24,426 nt of DNA, from positions 1 through 24,426 of the forward strand of contig ATSW01051254.1 in the NCBI GenBank assembly GCA_000444245.1, written 5' to 3'. The position numbers and the translations under genes were made by a program. The DNA comes from Botryllus schlosseri. Lineage: Eukaryota; Chordata; Ascidiacea; Stolidobranchia; Styelidae. The notes beneath the pieces were generated by a model that was not told the DNA's origin, ran no database searches, and saw nothing but the letters and a program-made list of their open reading frames with translations. Shown piece by piece: positions 18,987 to 24,426 of the stretch (positions are counted from its first letter, which is position 1; the number at the start of each line of letters is the position of its first letter).

Positions 18987-24426
<5,440 letters not shown>

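Overview
The window is animal nuclear DNA: moderately AT-rich, with GT-AG introns of both about 60 bp and over 1 kb, many short DNA transposons, and exon-scattered genes whose products are metazoan families. Compact 61-68 bp introns beside larger transposon-filled ones suggest a marine invertebrate, possibly a tunicate or another deuterostome, but nothing here fixes the taxon. No viral element, rRNA, tRNA, CRISPR array or bacterial operon was seen.

Three host genes lie head-to-tail on the minus strand. Reading leftwards from the right edge: (1) the C-terminal half of a copine (calcium-dependent membrane-binding protein), with four shared exons (24202-24328, 21387-21520, 21208-21322, 20307-20428) followed by two different terminal exons (20102-20245 and 18987-19097) that are both in phase and look like duplicated, alternative last exons; (2) a large coiled-coil membrane protein (13763-16431, 855 aa from its first ATG) with one glycine-zipper transmembrane segment, most like the EVC/EVC2 (limbin) ciliary family in architecture; a possible upstream ectodomain exon lies at 17101-17239; (3) LSM11, the U7 snRNP Sm-like protein of histone pre-mRNA processing, reconstructed from five phase-consistent exons between 11539 and 8219 plus a terminal exon ending at 4353 that carries the Sm2 motif.

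Mobile DNA is all class II. There are hAT-type elements with terminal CAGRG and 8-bp target duplications (12115-12947; 21675-22158), diverged relatives of the first (6737 region, 8481 region), a decayed transposase-bearing hAT of the ZBED/ZMYM6-like type (22453-24056), a Tc1/mariner-like foldback MITE with TA duplications (8648-9107), and several members of a TAGGGTTACCAT-ended MITE group (1-87, 6996-7954, 16890-16986, 19177-19420). Many sit inside introns of LSM11 and the copine gene.

The left 4.3 kb (88-4352) and the stretches 12948-13612, 17240-18533 and 19421-20101 hold no gene I can support. The three genes do not form a pathway; their co-location is ordinary gene neighbourhood.
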